A stretch of DNA of 64,000 nucleotides from CAVQNQ01 sp963714205. GTDB taxonomy: Bacteria; Acidobacteriota; Terriglobia; Bryobacterales; Bryobacteraceae. The stretch is taken from assembly GCA_963714205.1 (NCBI GenBank), contig CAVQNQ010000003.1, forward strand, positions 682,001 through 746,000. The letters run 5' to 3'. Both the position numbers and the translations under genes were made by a program. How positions within the stretch are numbered: position 1 is the first letter of the stretch; every line of letters begins with the position of its first letter. Below the pieces are notes generated by a model that saw only the letters and a program-made list of their open reading frames with translations, searched no databases and was not told where the DNA came from. Below, one piece after another: positions 46,809-56,235 of this stretch.

Positions 46809-48725
46809 GTGGAAATAACTCGCGTTCTCATCAACAACTTCCGCTCGATCAAGCACGCTGACATCACCCTTGGGCACACCACAATCTTTATCGGTCCGAA
46901 CAATGTTGGCAAGACGGCGATTCTCGACGCGATCCGCATTGCTCTCACGCGCCGCTGGGGACAGAAGGGTACCGGCTTCACTGAGAGCGACATCCACCTA
47001 CCACACGGCATCACCGACCCAAGACACGCACAACCGATCAACATCCAACTCGAGTTTCAGGAGCGCACGCTCAACGAATGGAGCGACGAAGTTCAAGCAG
47101 CGCTCGACGACATTATCCAAATCGATCCGGTAACGGGTCGAAGCATCATCATCATGAACGTGACGTGCGGCATCAACGCCACAACAGCGGCGCTAGAGCC
47201 ACGCTGGGAACTCCTCAACATTGACCGACAACCACTAACCGGAAAAGGCGCCAGGAGCACAAACCTCCAAGAAATCTTCCAGTACCTACCCGTCTTCTAC
47301 CTCAAACCCACCCGCGATGCCGACGACGAATTCTCGGCACGATCACAATTCTGGGGCCGACTCCTCAAAGCCATGAACGTGCCAGAAGCCCTACAAGCGA
47401 CACTCAAAACAAAACTCGACGAGCTCAACCAACAACTCCTCAAAGCCGACGCCCGACTCGACACCGTCGCCACCGACCTCAAAAACATCGCAAAAGTCGC
47501 ACCGACAGATACCCCAGGCGACCTCGAACTACGAACCACCGCACTACAACCCTGGGACATGCTCCAAAAAACCGAGGTCATCTACAAAGCCCACCAAGAC
47601 CAACCATGGCTACCACTCACGAGCCACGGCCACGGCATACAAAGCCTCGCAGTAATCTTCCTCTTCGACGCATACGTCAAACTCCTCCTCGCCGAAGCAT
47701 ACCGCCCAGACAGCGCCGCCATCCTCGAACTCGAAGAACCAGAAACACACCTCCACCCACAAGCAACCAAAAGCGTTTGCGCAACAATCCTCCAACTCTC
47801 CGGGCAAAAACTCCTCACCACCCACTCACCATACTTCGTCCAATGCGTACCATTCCGCGATCTACGACTCCTGCGCATGACGACCGCCGGAACCGTCATC
47901 TCCTGGTTACCACCACACTTCACGACCACCATCCCTCACACACCAGAACTTGACAACATCGTCCAACAACACCACGACCTCCTTTCGTACGACATCGCGA
48001 CCACCACCCTCACCATCAAAGGCGTCCTCGACAACGACCTCCACCGCCAACTCCTCACTGCCTACGCACAACACGCCGACACCGCCGCCGTGACCGCAAA
48101 CATCAAGACCCTTAAAGAACGCGCACAATACCACATCTGCGACGACGAACTCGCCAAGCTAGAAACGTGGGCGAGAAGAATCAGAGGCGAGATCTTCTTC
48201 GCGAGAAAATGGTTGATCGTCGAGGGACAATCAGACTACCTCATCATGCACACCCTGGCAGGACTGACGGGCTACCCCCTCGACGAACACGGCATCAGCG
48301 TCATCGACGCACAAAACAACGGCTGCGCAAGTACGTTCGCCGCACTCGCCAGAGCACTCGCCATCCCATGGGTCGCCCTCTTCGACGGCGACGACGCCGG
48401 AAAGAAATACGTGAGCCAGATCAAGAAACGAAACTTCGACGGTGCAGAAATCACGAAGCGCTGCCACGTCATCCCAGCCCCCGACATGGAAGAACTCCTC
48501 GTGAAGAACGGCCTCGAACAGGAATTGCGCGGCATCATCGCACAACTCGGCGTACAAGACGCGACAACCATGCCCGCCGACAACTTGATCGCCAAACTCC
48601 GCAAGTCAAAGACCGAATACGCGTACGAACTCTGCGAAGAACTACGAAGAGACCAAAGCCTCCTCGCCAAAATACCAGCCATACTAAAAGACACGATCAC
48701 GCGACTACAGGCGGTGCAGGAATGA
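46809..48725 (+). CDS. gajA: GajA-like OLD-family ATPase with TOPRIM nuclease domain
   Basis: 638 residues from GTG. The SMC/OLD-type ATPase has Walker A GPNNVGKTAILDAI near residue 30, Walker B ILELEEPETHLHPQ near 310 and the switch LLTTHSPYFVQC. The TOPRIM domain follows, with the catalytic Glu in WLIVEGQSDYLIM near residue 465 and the acidic pair in ALFDGDDAGKKY. GajA of Gabija is a sequence-specific DNA-nicking enzyme held inactive by nucleotides until phage replication depletes them. The overlapping UvrD-like gene downstream completes the Gabija pair. Slightly longer than typical GajA (about 580). Confidence 0.85.
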   Translation: MEITRVLINNFRSIKHADITLGHTTIFIGPNNVGKTAILDAIRIALTRRWGQKGTGFTESDIHLPHGITDPRHAQPINIQLEFQERTLNEWSDEVQAALDDIIQIDPVTGRSIIIMNVTCGINATTAALEPRWELLNIDRQPLTGKGARSTNLQEIFQYLPVFYLKPTRDADDEFSARSQFWGRLLKAMNVPEALQATLKTKLDELNQQLLKADARLDTVATDLKNIAKVAPTDTPGDLELRTTALQPWDMLQKTEVIYKAHQDQPWLPLTSHGHGIQSLAVIFLFDAYVKLLLAEAYRPDSAAILELEEPETHLHPQATKSVCATILQLSGQKLLTTHSPYFVQCVPFRDLRLLRMTTAGTVISWLPPHFTTTIPHTPELDNIVQQHHDLLSYDIATTTLTIKGVLDNDLHRQLLTAYAQHADTAAVTANIKTLKERAQYHICDDELAKLETWARRIRGEIFFARKWLIVEGQSDYLIMHTLAGLTGYPLDEHGISVIDAQNNGCASTFAALARALAIPWVALFDGDDAGKKYVSQIKKRNFDGAEITKRCHVIPAPDMEELLVKNGLEQELRGIIAQLGVQDATTMPADNLIAKLRKSKTEYAYELCEELRRDQSLLAKIPAILKDTITRLQAVQE

Positions 48726-50632
48726 CCACGCACTACGAGCAAGCAATCCAAGAGCTAAAGGACCTCCAGCGCTACGCGGTCGACTGGCAAGACGGCCCAG
48801 CCCTCGTCCTCGCCGGCCCAGGATCAGGAAAGACGAGAGTACTCACGACCAGAATCGCCAGAATCATCCAAGAATCCCCAACCCAAAACTTCCGAGTCCT
48901 CGCGCTCACGTTCACAAACAAAGCCGCCGACGAAATGACAAGCAGAGTCGGAATCCTCTGCCCCAACTCTGAAGAGCGACTCTCCATTGGCACCTTCCAC
49001 GCGTTCTGCACGAACATCCTGCGACAGCACGGATCACACATCGGCATCCAGACAAACTTCACCATCTACTCCCTCGACGACGACCGACGCCAGGTACTCC
49101 GTGACGCCCTCAAACGCGACCCGGGCACCACACCCGTCGGGCATGACGAGGACCAAATTCTCAGAACCATCGACGGACTCATGAACCGGTTCGCGACCCC
49201 AGAAACCACACCAGCACTCTTCCGCGACCAAGCACAAGGGCAACGATACGCCAAGACATACGCGCTCTACGAAGAAGAGCTTCAACGCCTCAACGCGCTC
49301 GACTTCAACTCCCTGCTCCTGCAAACCCACCGGCTCATCACCACGTACCCCGCAATCGCCGCACGCTACCGAAGAACCTACCCATACTGGATGATCGACG
49401 AGTTCCAAGACACGAACACCGCACAGTACCGCATCATCAAAGAGCTCGCCGGAACCGAGTTCAAAAACGTGTTCGTCGTCGCCGACGATGACCAAATCAT
49501 TTACGAATGGAACGGCGCCAGCTACCAACAACTCGAACGGTACCGCAGAGATTTCACGCCCGAACTCATCCAACTCCCCACGAACTACCGGTGCCCCCCC
49601 TGCATTGTCGCCGCCGCCAACCAACTCGTCACGCACAATAACACCCGCACTCCACAAAAGGCTCCGCTAATTGCCGGAAGAACCACCACACAACTCCCCG
49701 AAGCACAGCACATGCGACTGCTCACGTACGCCACCGACAACGACGAAGCAGCGGGCGTCGCGACGACAATTCAACAAGCAGGCAAGAACACTTGGGGGAG
49801 CACCATCGTCCTCGCAAGGACACGATCACTCCTCGACAAGCTCCTCCAACAACTCAAAGAAAACGACGTGCCCGCAGTCATCGCGCAGCGACGCGACCAG
49901 TTCCTCACTCCACAATTCCAATGGCTCCAAGCGACCCTCCATCAAGTCACGCGCCCACTGGACAAACGCAATTTCCGACTCGTCGTTGACACGTACAACG
50001 AAGCGACCGGAGCAGTCTACGTTGCCGGGGAACTTGTCAGTGAGGCAGAACAGACATCCGTCGACTACCTTGGCGTGTGGGCGAACCACCTCACCGAGTC
50101 GACTGAAACCGTTCACAAAACCACGGGCGAACACTTGGCGGCACTCCGCCGTCAGCCGGACAGGCACACCGCCTTCACGGACTATTTCGTGCAACAGTTC
50201 ACCAAGTTGACGACGGAAGAAGGGTACGAGGCCCTCGCCGAGGACTGCGCGGCGTGGAACGAACTCAAGACGAACATCGCGCACACCATCGATCGGGACG
50301 CGGGACTCGACCAGTTCTTGCAGCAACTCGACCTGCGATCCAAAGAACCCAGCCCACCAGCCGGCAGCGTGCGCCTCATGACGATCCACGCCGCAAAGGG
50401 AACCGAAGCCGACTACGTCTACGTGATCGGCATGGCAGAAGACAACATTCCCTCATTCCAAAGCATCAAAAAAGGGAACCTCAGCGCCGAAATGGAAGAA
50501 GAACGACGCAACTGCTTCGTCGCCATCACCAGAACCAGAGAACAACTCACGCTCAGCACCGCAAGACAATACCGGAACTGGCAGAAGAAACCATCACGCT
50601 TCCTCAACGAAATGGGACTCACAAAAACATAA
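48722..50632 (+). CDS. gajB: GajB-like UvrD-family helicase
   Basis: 636 residues; the ATG overlaps the gajA-like stop by four bases. Full SF1A helicase motifs: AGPGSGKTRVLTTR (I), LALTFTNKAADEM (Ia), TFHAFC, YWMIDEFQDTNTAQYR (II), VADDDQIIYEWNGA (III), LPTNYRCP (IV), MTIHAAKGTEADYVYV (V) and NCFVAITRTREQLTL (VI). In Gabija GajB associates with GajA and responds to DNA ends. It is longer than typical GajB (about 500), approaching full UvrD length. It ends 42 bases before the convergent restriction operon. Confidence 0.85.
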   Translation: MTTHYEQAIQELKDLQRYAVDWQDGPALVLAGPGSGKTRVLTTRIARIIQESPTQNFRVLALTFTNKAADEMTSRVGILCPNSEERLSIGTFHAFCTNILRQHGSHIGIQTNFTIYSLDDDRRQVLRDALKRDPGTTPVGHDEDQILRTIDGLMNRFATPETTPALFRDQAQGQRYAKTYALYEEELQRLNALDFNSLLLQTHRLITTYPAIAARYRRTYPYWMIDEFQDTNTAQYRIIKELAGTEFKNVFVVADDDQIIYEWNGASYQQLERYRRDFTPELIQLPTNYRCPPCIVAAANQLVTHNNTRTPQKAPLIAGRTTTQLPEAQHMRLLTYATDNDEAAGVATTIQQAGKNTWGSTIVLARTRSLLDKLLQQLKENDVPAVIAQRRDQFLTPQFQWLQATLHQVTRPLDKRNFRLVVDTYNEATGAVYVAGELVSEAEQTSVDYLGVWANHLTESTETVHKTTGEHLAALRRQPDRHTAFTDYFVQQFTKLTTEEGYEALAEDCAAWNELKTNIAHTIDRDAGLDQFLQQLDLRSKEPSPPAGSVRLMTIHAAKGTEADYVYVIGMAEDNIPSFQSIKKGNLSAEMEEERRNCFVAITRTREQLTLSTARQYRNWQKKPSRFLNEMGLTKT

Positions 50633-50673
50633 GACAGCACGGCGCGATGAAGTGCGGCATTGCCGCACAATAA

Positions 50674-53292
50674 TCACCCTGCGTTTTTCGGCGCCGCATC
50701 CAGCCAGGCGCCCATGTTCTGGACGACATCGTTCGTTTCTTCTTCGTGGCCGCGTTCAAAGCTCTTGCGCATCGCCGTGCCCTTGTTGCGGTTCCATTTG
50801 TCCAGGAAGAATGTTTCGCGCGTCTTGCAACGCGGGCAGTTCCTCGCGACCAGCAGCGGGAATAGTGGTACCCATCCCACGCCGGCGGCAGCGATGTACA
50901 AGTCGCGCTTGGGTAAGGGTGTACGGTACGAGAGCTCCTCCTGCGGGAGCCCCGGATGGTCCCCCACGAGTGATAGGCAGCGCAGTTTGAACTCACCGGT
51001 TCTGGTCACATCATGATCGATGACTTGCCGAATCGGGTGCTCCATGAAGAACGCAAGGGCCTTGATGCAGGCCTCAAGAGTCTGCTGCATGTCCCTGGTG
51101 GCGGATTCGAACTCCTCTTCGGTGCGCGGCCCGCGGTCGTGCTTGAAGTCATTCTTGGCCGTGATCAGTCTTTGCACAGCAGCGCCGAACCCGCGCTTCT
51201 CCGCCGTGATGTGCAGTCCCACAATGCTTGCCGCAAGCGGGTGGTCTTTGTACGTGCCCAGCACCTTACAGCACTTTCCCGTAATGTCGCGCCAGTGACC
51301 GGGGGATGCACCACCATCCCAGATGTCGCGGACGTCCAGACCGGCGCTCGCCCGGTCGGCAGGCTGGATGAGGCTCATCGCGATACTCGCCAGGAACGCG
51401 AGGATGTTCTCCCCGACGCGCAACTGCTCCTTATACAGGTCGGTCGGGTTGCTGATACTTGCCAGCAGCCGGTAACCGTACGCGATGGGGAAGGGGTAGA
51501 AGTTCGCAACCTGGAACCCGAGGTCGTCCGCGCGCAAGAGACTCCGGGAGAGCAGTTCTCCCTTGCGTCGTAGGTCCTGCACGCCGCTTGCGAACGCCTG
51601 TGGGGTCGTCGCGTCAAAGAGCGTCTGGCGTTGCAACCCCAGCTCGTCCGCTCGACGGCGCAACGCTGCCTCCAGTGTGCCGATCTCACGCAGGTCGAGC
51701 GTGACCGGGCGACCGAGCATCGGGACGGGAAGACTGCCAAGCGACCGCACGGTGAGCATCGGGCCGGCGGAACCTGAGTACCGTTCCTCGATAAGCCGCC
51801 GAGCCAATCCGGAATTCAAGTACTCAACCAAGAAGTCCGGCGTGAGTCCAGCGTCACTCACTCGCAAAATGAAGAGACGATCAGAGGCGACCAGCGGCGT
51901 GTCCGACTGAACGAGCACGCACTGTGGATACCCGCCCCTGATCGCTGGCACGACGACATCGCCAGGACGTAGCAGTGCACGCTCCGTCTCTGGCGTCAAT
52001 GCGATCCTGCGGACATCGTCAGGTATTGAGGCCGGTGTCTCGATATGTGCGACGCGCGTGACGAGTGGGACCCCTTGCTTTGCGCCCTTGTCGTGCAGCG
52101 TGATCGAGACGCCGCGCAGTATCGTGCACACCTCGGATAACGGCTTCGTTGGGCCGATCCCGGCGAGACGCTCTTCCAGCTTGTTGAGCTCGGGGTCGTA
52201 CAGACTCACTGCCCAGCGCCCTGTCGCATTCACCTCGGCCGAGAAGCCCGTCGATGGCTTCTCCCCTGCGAGGAACTGCTTCGCTGCCTGCACGCTCTGC
52301 GCGAGTTCCTTGCTCGGATCGCCGTTGATGCTGGCGAGGAACGCTGGCCCTTGCGTCTTGCCGAGTTGGATGACACAGAAACGCATCGCTGGGTGCACCT
52401 GGCTGAACACGCCGCCGAACTCGATGACGGTCTTTACCGCGAATCGCGCGCCTAACACCTCGCGTAACCACTGACTCGACTCGCCACGAAGCAACGCTGC
52501 CGTTCCGAAAGCGCTCAACCATGCGAGCTCGGGAATCTGCGCTACCCACAGCAGGAGTGCTTGTGTGAGGTCGGCCATGGATGGTAGTTGCCCGAGCTCT
52601 TGTTCGAGCATTGCCTTGATCGTGCTCTCGGGCTCAAGGCGCATCAGCGGGATCGTGTGGTCCAGCACGACCCTCTTCGTGTTCTTGAGGAGGTCCCGTA
52701 ATTCCGACAACGATGCGGGGGCGTCCCGGCTCCCCGCGACTTTGGCGGTGAAGTCCCCGGTCGTGAGTGATTCCGGTGAGAACGCGTACTCAAGCTCGAC
52801 GCGCGCTGCGGTCTTGGTGTTGTGGACAAAGAACGTGGTGCCGTCGGTCACGCAGTGCCACGGTACGTCGGGCGCCATGCTCTTGAGGTGTGCCCATGCC
52901 TCCCTGACGCGGCGCTGCCAGTTCGAGCCGGTATTCCGCTTCACATCTACCGCAACGAGGCATTGTCCTTCCTCTCCGAGGAGCGCGATATCTATGCGTT
53001 CGGGGCTTTTCAGGTTTGGCCGGTATTCCTCGGCGATGCGCTGGAGTTGCCAACCAGCGGCTTGGAATGCGAGCGTCACGCCGCGTTCGACGTCTTCGGG
53101 TCGACCGTGAACTGTTGATTTCACGCCGAGGAGTGGACCGATATTGATCACGCGTTGCTGTCCCTCCCACACTGTCGGGTTCGTTGAGAGGATTGTTGGT
53201 TGGTCCTCCTGGGTGGGCGGGTGGAGGAGGAGTGCGTTCTGCAATGCGTGCGTTGCGTCTCCGTTCGGACCGTGGGGTTTATCGTCTGGCAT
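50674..53292 (-). CDS. Fourth gene of the type I restriction operon: nuclease-TRD hybrid protein
   Basis: 872 residues; the start overlaps the end of hsdS by 14 bases. The N-terminal region has a PD-(D/E)XK-like core (ERIDIALLGEEGQCLVAVDV then KR). The middle resembles a degenerate N6-methylase end (TVIEFGGVFSQVHPAMRFCV) joined to an HsdS-like recognition region (LSEVCTILRGVSITLHDKG, LRPGDVVVPAIRGGY, SAGPMLTVRSLGSLPVPML). The C-terminal third is helical with a late zinc-ribbon-like NCPRCKTRETFFLDKW and an IRQVIDHDVTRTGEFKL segment. No methylase catalytic NPP[FY] is seen. It may be a nuclease or specificity modifier for the system; function not established. Confidence 0.65.
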   Translation of the reverse strand: MPDDKPHGPNGDATHALQNALLLHPPTQEDQPTILSTNPTVWEGQQRVINIGPLLGVKSTVHGRPEDVERGVTLAFQAAGWQLQRIAEEYRPNLKSPERIDIALLGEEGQCLVAVDVKRNTGSNWQRRVREAWAHLKSMAPDVPWHCVTDGTTFFVHNTKTAARVELEYAFSPESLTTGDFTAKVAGSRDAPASLSELRDLLKNTKRVVLDHTIPLMRLEPESTIKAMLEQELGQLPSMADLTQALLLWVAQIPELAWLSAFGTAALLRGESSQWLREVLGARFAVKTVIEFGGVFSQVHPAMRFCVIQLGKTQGPAFLASINGDPSKELAQSVQAAKQFLAGEKPSTGFSAEVNATGRWAVSLYDPELNKLEERLAGIGPTKPLSEVCTILRGVSITLHDKGAKQGVPLVTRVAHIETPASIPDDVRRIALTPETERALLRPGDVVVPAIRGGYPQCVLVQSDTPLVASDRLFILRVSDAGLTPDFLVEYLNSGLARRLIEERYSGSAGPMLTVRSLGSLPVPMLGRPVTLDLREIGTLEAALRRRADELGLQRQTLFDATTPQAFASGVQDLRRKGELLSRSLLRADDLGFQVANFYPFPIAYGYRLLASISNPTDLYKEQLRVGENILAFLASIAMSLIQPADRASAGLDVRDIWDGGASPGHWRDITGKCCKVLGTYKDHPLAASIVGLHITAEKRGFGAAVQRLITAKNDFKHDRGPRTEEEFESATRDMQQTLEACIKALAFFMEHPIRQVIDHDVTRTGEFKLRCLSLVGDHPGLPQEELSYRTPLPKRDLYIAAAGVGWVPLFPLLVARNCPRCKTRETFFLDKWNRNKGTAMRKSFERGHEEETNDVVQNMGAWLDAAPKNAG

Positions 53293-54787
53293 GCCGCTTC
53301 GCTCCGTTCTTGCGCTTCCCGCCGTTCTCCGATGCCGTCGCTTGTTCGTTCTTGATGCGCGCGAGCAGTTGTTCAGCGGTCTCGTACGACCGCCCCTCAG
53401 CCTTCGCCAGGTCCGCTTCGGTCGGGACGAGCTCGCCGCGGAACGCCTTCGCCAACACCGACCGCGTCAGACGATCGACCTGCGCCTTGGCCTTCTCGTA
53501 TCTGGCCTGGAGACGATCGGCCAGCGCGAAGAGTTCTTTGACTCGTCGCGTGATTTCTCGTTGCTCCTCAATTGCGCAGAATGGTAGTTCGAAAGCTCCG
53601 AGCTTCTGTGCGTTGATATTTGATTGACTCACGCCGTCCGTCTTGACGTTCCGGCAGAATTCCTTTGCGTACGTCGTGTTCAGGCACAGGTTGAGGTACT
53701 CGGGGTCGAGGTCCGGTTCGTGGTTCGCCCTGATAAGGTACCCTGCGAAGATCGCGGGACGCTCTCCCCGATAGATCGCGGTTTTGCCGACGAGTTCCGG
53801 GCTGTTCGTCCGGTTGAAGAGGACGGTTCTTGGGCGCAACGAGTACGACGCGATTTCGTCCGCGTCCGAGGTGTACACGAGGTCTGTCCAGTCGATCTTG
53901 CCGTCCTGGATGTTCCCCATGCGGAGGACAGGCACTTTCCCTGATGCCTGGGATTTTGCTGACGTGCCGTAATCGAACGACTGGCAGAGTTTGTTGAGTT
54001 TGACGTACCGCCATGCCTCTGGCAACTCATCGGAGTCATGCTCTTCCGCCTCTTCGTAGATCTCCTTGACTCGCTCTCTTTGTGCGGGTGTACTCGCGGC
54101 CCTTTCTCGCCGTTGGCGAATCCGCATTACCGTCGCTTCGATCTGTGCGAGGTCGGGATGTCGCTCACGCCAGTCTTCTGTGAGCCTGCCCGTGCACGCA
54201 GCGGCGAGTACCGCCTGTCGAAAGCGCTTAAGGATCGTCGGGATCTTGTCAAGCCGCTCCTGGGACGACCGGACTTTGGCGAGGAGCGCTTCGACCTGTA
54301 GGACTATACGACGTTGCTCGTCTACAGGGGCGATCTTCATCTTCACTGGCCTAAAATTCTTGGCCGAAATTCCGATGACCATGGTGCCTGTACTGCGTCC
54401 GGAAATCCTATCCTGGAATTCAGGCGACATGATTTGCAGCTTCAGAAATTGTGGGTCAAGAACGCGCGAATCGGTCCGAAGTATCATCAGCCTCTGCGCG
54501 ACGCTGAAACGCGAGGTGGGAACCTCCGCGACTTCGCCCAGAGGTGCCTCAGTAGAAAACAGCAAGTCCCCAACATGGGGTATTCCTCTGGTCATGTACC
54601 GGCGATAAACATCCTCAGAAACGTATCTCAGATTCTCCCAAACAACTTTGCCCCCCTTCAGGTTGGACGAGCGCAAATGTGGAATTCCGTTTGGGGAATA
54701 CGGTGGAGTCCTACCTCTGTAGTCAATGATCTCTACTGATCTCTCGACCGACACGGTGGCCCAACCCTCCGGCAACTCCTCGTTCAT
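53279..54787 (-). CDS. hsdS: Type I restriction-modification specificity subunit HsdS
   Basis: 502 residues with two target-recognition halves: GWATVSVERSVEIIDYRGR with VGDLLFSTEAPLGEV, and YVKLNKLCQSFDYGTSAKSQ with PRTVLFNRTNSPELVGK. Central and C-terminal conserved helices follow (LLAKVRSSQERLDKIPTILK; ADRLQARYEKAKAQVDRLT). Each half reads part of a bipartite DNA target and docks HsdM. The ATG overlaps the hsdM stop by four bases. Confidence 0.92.
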   Translation of the reverse strand: MNEELPEGWATVSVERSVEIIDYRGRTPPYSPNGIPHLRSSNLKGGKVVWENLRYVSEDVYRRYMTRGIPHVGDLLFSTEAPLGEVAEVPTSRFSVAQRLMILRTDSRVLDPQFLKLQIMSPEFQDRISGRSTGTMVIGISAKNFRPVKMKIAPVDEQRRIVLQVEALLAKVRSSQERLDKIPTILKRFRQAVLAAACTGRLTEDWRERHPDLAQIEATVMRIRQRRERAASTPAQRERVKEIYEEAEEHDSDELPEAWRYVKLNKLCQSFDYGTSAKSQASGKVPVLRMGNIQDGKIDWTDLVYTSDADEIASYSLRPRTVLFNRTNSPELVGKTAIYRGERPAIFAGYLIRANHEPDLDPEYLNLCLNTTYAKEFCRNVKTDGVSQSNINAQKLGAFELPFCAIEEQREITRRVKELFALADRLQARYEKAKAQVDRLTRSVLAKAFRGELVPTEADLAKAEGRSYETAEQLLARIKNEQATASENGGKRKNGAKRHARR

Positions 54788-56235
54788 CGTTGGACGGCCT
54801 CTTCCTTCTCCAGGAGTTCGACGACATCTTTTAGATCATCGATGACTGCTTCGAGTTCGGTGATGGCTTCGCTTGCGAGGTCTTGTGGTTCTGGCAGGTC
54901 GCCGTTCTCTTCTAGTGATTCGTCTTTGAGCCAGGTGACATCGAGTTTGTAGTGTCGTTCTTTGATTGCGCTTAACGGGAACTTTCGGAATCGTCCTTCG
55001 TCGCCCTGATCTTTGCGTCTGGCGAGGCCGTTGGGGTCGTTGCCATAACACTTCTCGAACTCGGCGAAGTGCTCGGCGGAGAGCGGGCGGTCTTTCTTGG
55101 TGATGCCTGGGACGTTGCTGCGTGCGTCGTAGATCCAGACCTCTGTGGTTGGCATTCCTTTTTGGAGGAAGATCACGTTTGCTTTCACGCCCTGTGAGTA
55201 TGGGGTGAAGGTGCCGCGCGGCAGCCGTAGGACGGTGTGGACGCGGCAGTCTTGCATGACGATTTCGAAGACCTCGCCGGCCTTGTCCTCAAACAAGCAG
55301 TTGTCGGGGAGCACAATCGCTGCCCGACCGCCAGGCTTGAGGATGTTAACGACGTGTTGGACGAAGTTGAGCTGTTTGTTGCTGGTCTCGATGGTGAAGT
55401 CTTCGCGCTCTGGTGCTTGGTTTGCTCCCTTTGTCCCGAAGGGTGGGTTCGTGAGGACGATGTCGTATCGTTCTCCTCGTTCTGGTTCGTAGATGGTGTC
55501 GCCGAGGTAGATGTGCGGCTCGACGCCGTGCAGGTAGAGGTTCATGAGCGCGAGTCGTCGGGGTCGCGCCACGAGTTCTTGTCCGTAGTACGTTTTCGTC
55601 CTGATGCGTTTCGCGTCCGCTCTATCAAATGCTCCTTTGCTTTCGTCGATGAGCCATTCGTACCCGGACACGAGGAAGCCGCCGGTGCCGCACGCGGGGT
55701 CCATGATGCGGAAGTCGTTCTTCCCGCGCGGGTCGGGCTTCATCACCCGGCAAATTGATTCGATCAACCGTCGTGGTGTGAAGTATTGTCCAGCTCCTTT
55801 CTTGCCTTCGCTTGCGGCCTTCTCTAGGAGCCCTTCGAATGCTGCGCCTTTGACGTCGACGTCCATGGCGCTCCATTCTTCATCGTCGATGAGGCCGACG
55901 AGCTTCTTCAGGTTCACGGGGTTGTTGAAGCGCGACGTTGCTTGCGTGAAGATTTCGCCTAACAATCCTTCTTGTCGCCCGAGGACGCGAAGCACCTCGG
56001 CGTAGTGGTCGGTGAGCGGCGTGCCTGATCGCGACTCCAGGCTCGTCCAACTGCAGTCCGTGGTGTGTTTTCCTTTCTCGTCCGTCCAGGGGATCTTGGT
56101 GAGGTCGATCTCGCGCTCGTCCGCCATCTTCAAGAACAGCAAGTAGGTGAGTTGTTCGATGTAGTCGCCGTAGTCGACACCGTCGTGCCGGAGGGTGTGG
56201 CAGAACCCCCATAACTTCTGGACGATATCACTCAT
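54784..56235 (-). CDS. hsdM: Type I restriction-modification methyltransferase subunit HsdM
   Basis: 483 residues. N-terminal HsdM helical region (VQKLWGFCHTLRHDGVDYGD, YLLFLKMADERE), SAM-binding motif DPACGTGGFLVSGYE, and N6-adenine catalytic motif LTNPPFG. C-terminal coiled coil binds HsdS. Methylates adenine in the target set by HsdS. The start overlaps the hsdR stop by four bases. Confidence 0.93.
   Translation of the reverse strand: MSDIVQKLWGFCHTLRHDGVDYGDYIEQLTYLLFLKMADEREIDLTKIPWTDEKGKHTTDCSWTSLESRSGTPLTDHYAEVLRVLGRQEGLLGEIFTQATSRFNNPVNLKKLVGLIDDEEWSAMDVDVKGAAFEGLLEKAASEGKKGAGQYFTPRRLIESICRVMKPDPRGKNDFRIMDPACGTGGFLVSGYEWLIDESKGAFDRADAKRIRTKTYYGQELVARPRRLALMNLYLHGVEPHIYLGDTIYEPERGERYDIVLTNPPFGTKGANQAPEREDFTIETSNKQLNFVQHVVNILKPGGRAAIVLPDNCLFEDKAGEVFEIVMQDCRVHTVLRLPRGTFTPYSQGVKANVIFLQKGMPTTEVWIYDARSNVPGITKKDRPLSAEHFAEFEKCYGNDPNGLARRKDQGDEGRFRKFPLSAIKERHYKLDVTWLKDESLEENGDLPEPQDLASEAITELEAVIDDLKDVVELLEKEEAVQR

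Noticed and set aside
48167..48721. Upstream extension of the UvrD-like frame
   Set aside because: It is an arginine-rich shadow of gajA; the ATG at 48722 overlaps the gajA stop and starts a natural helicase N-terminus.
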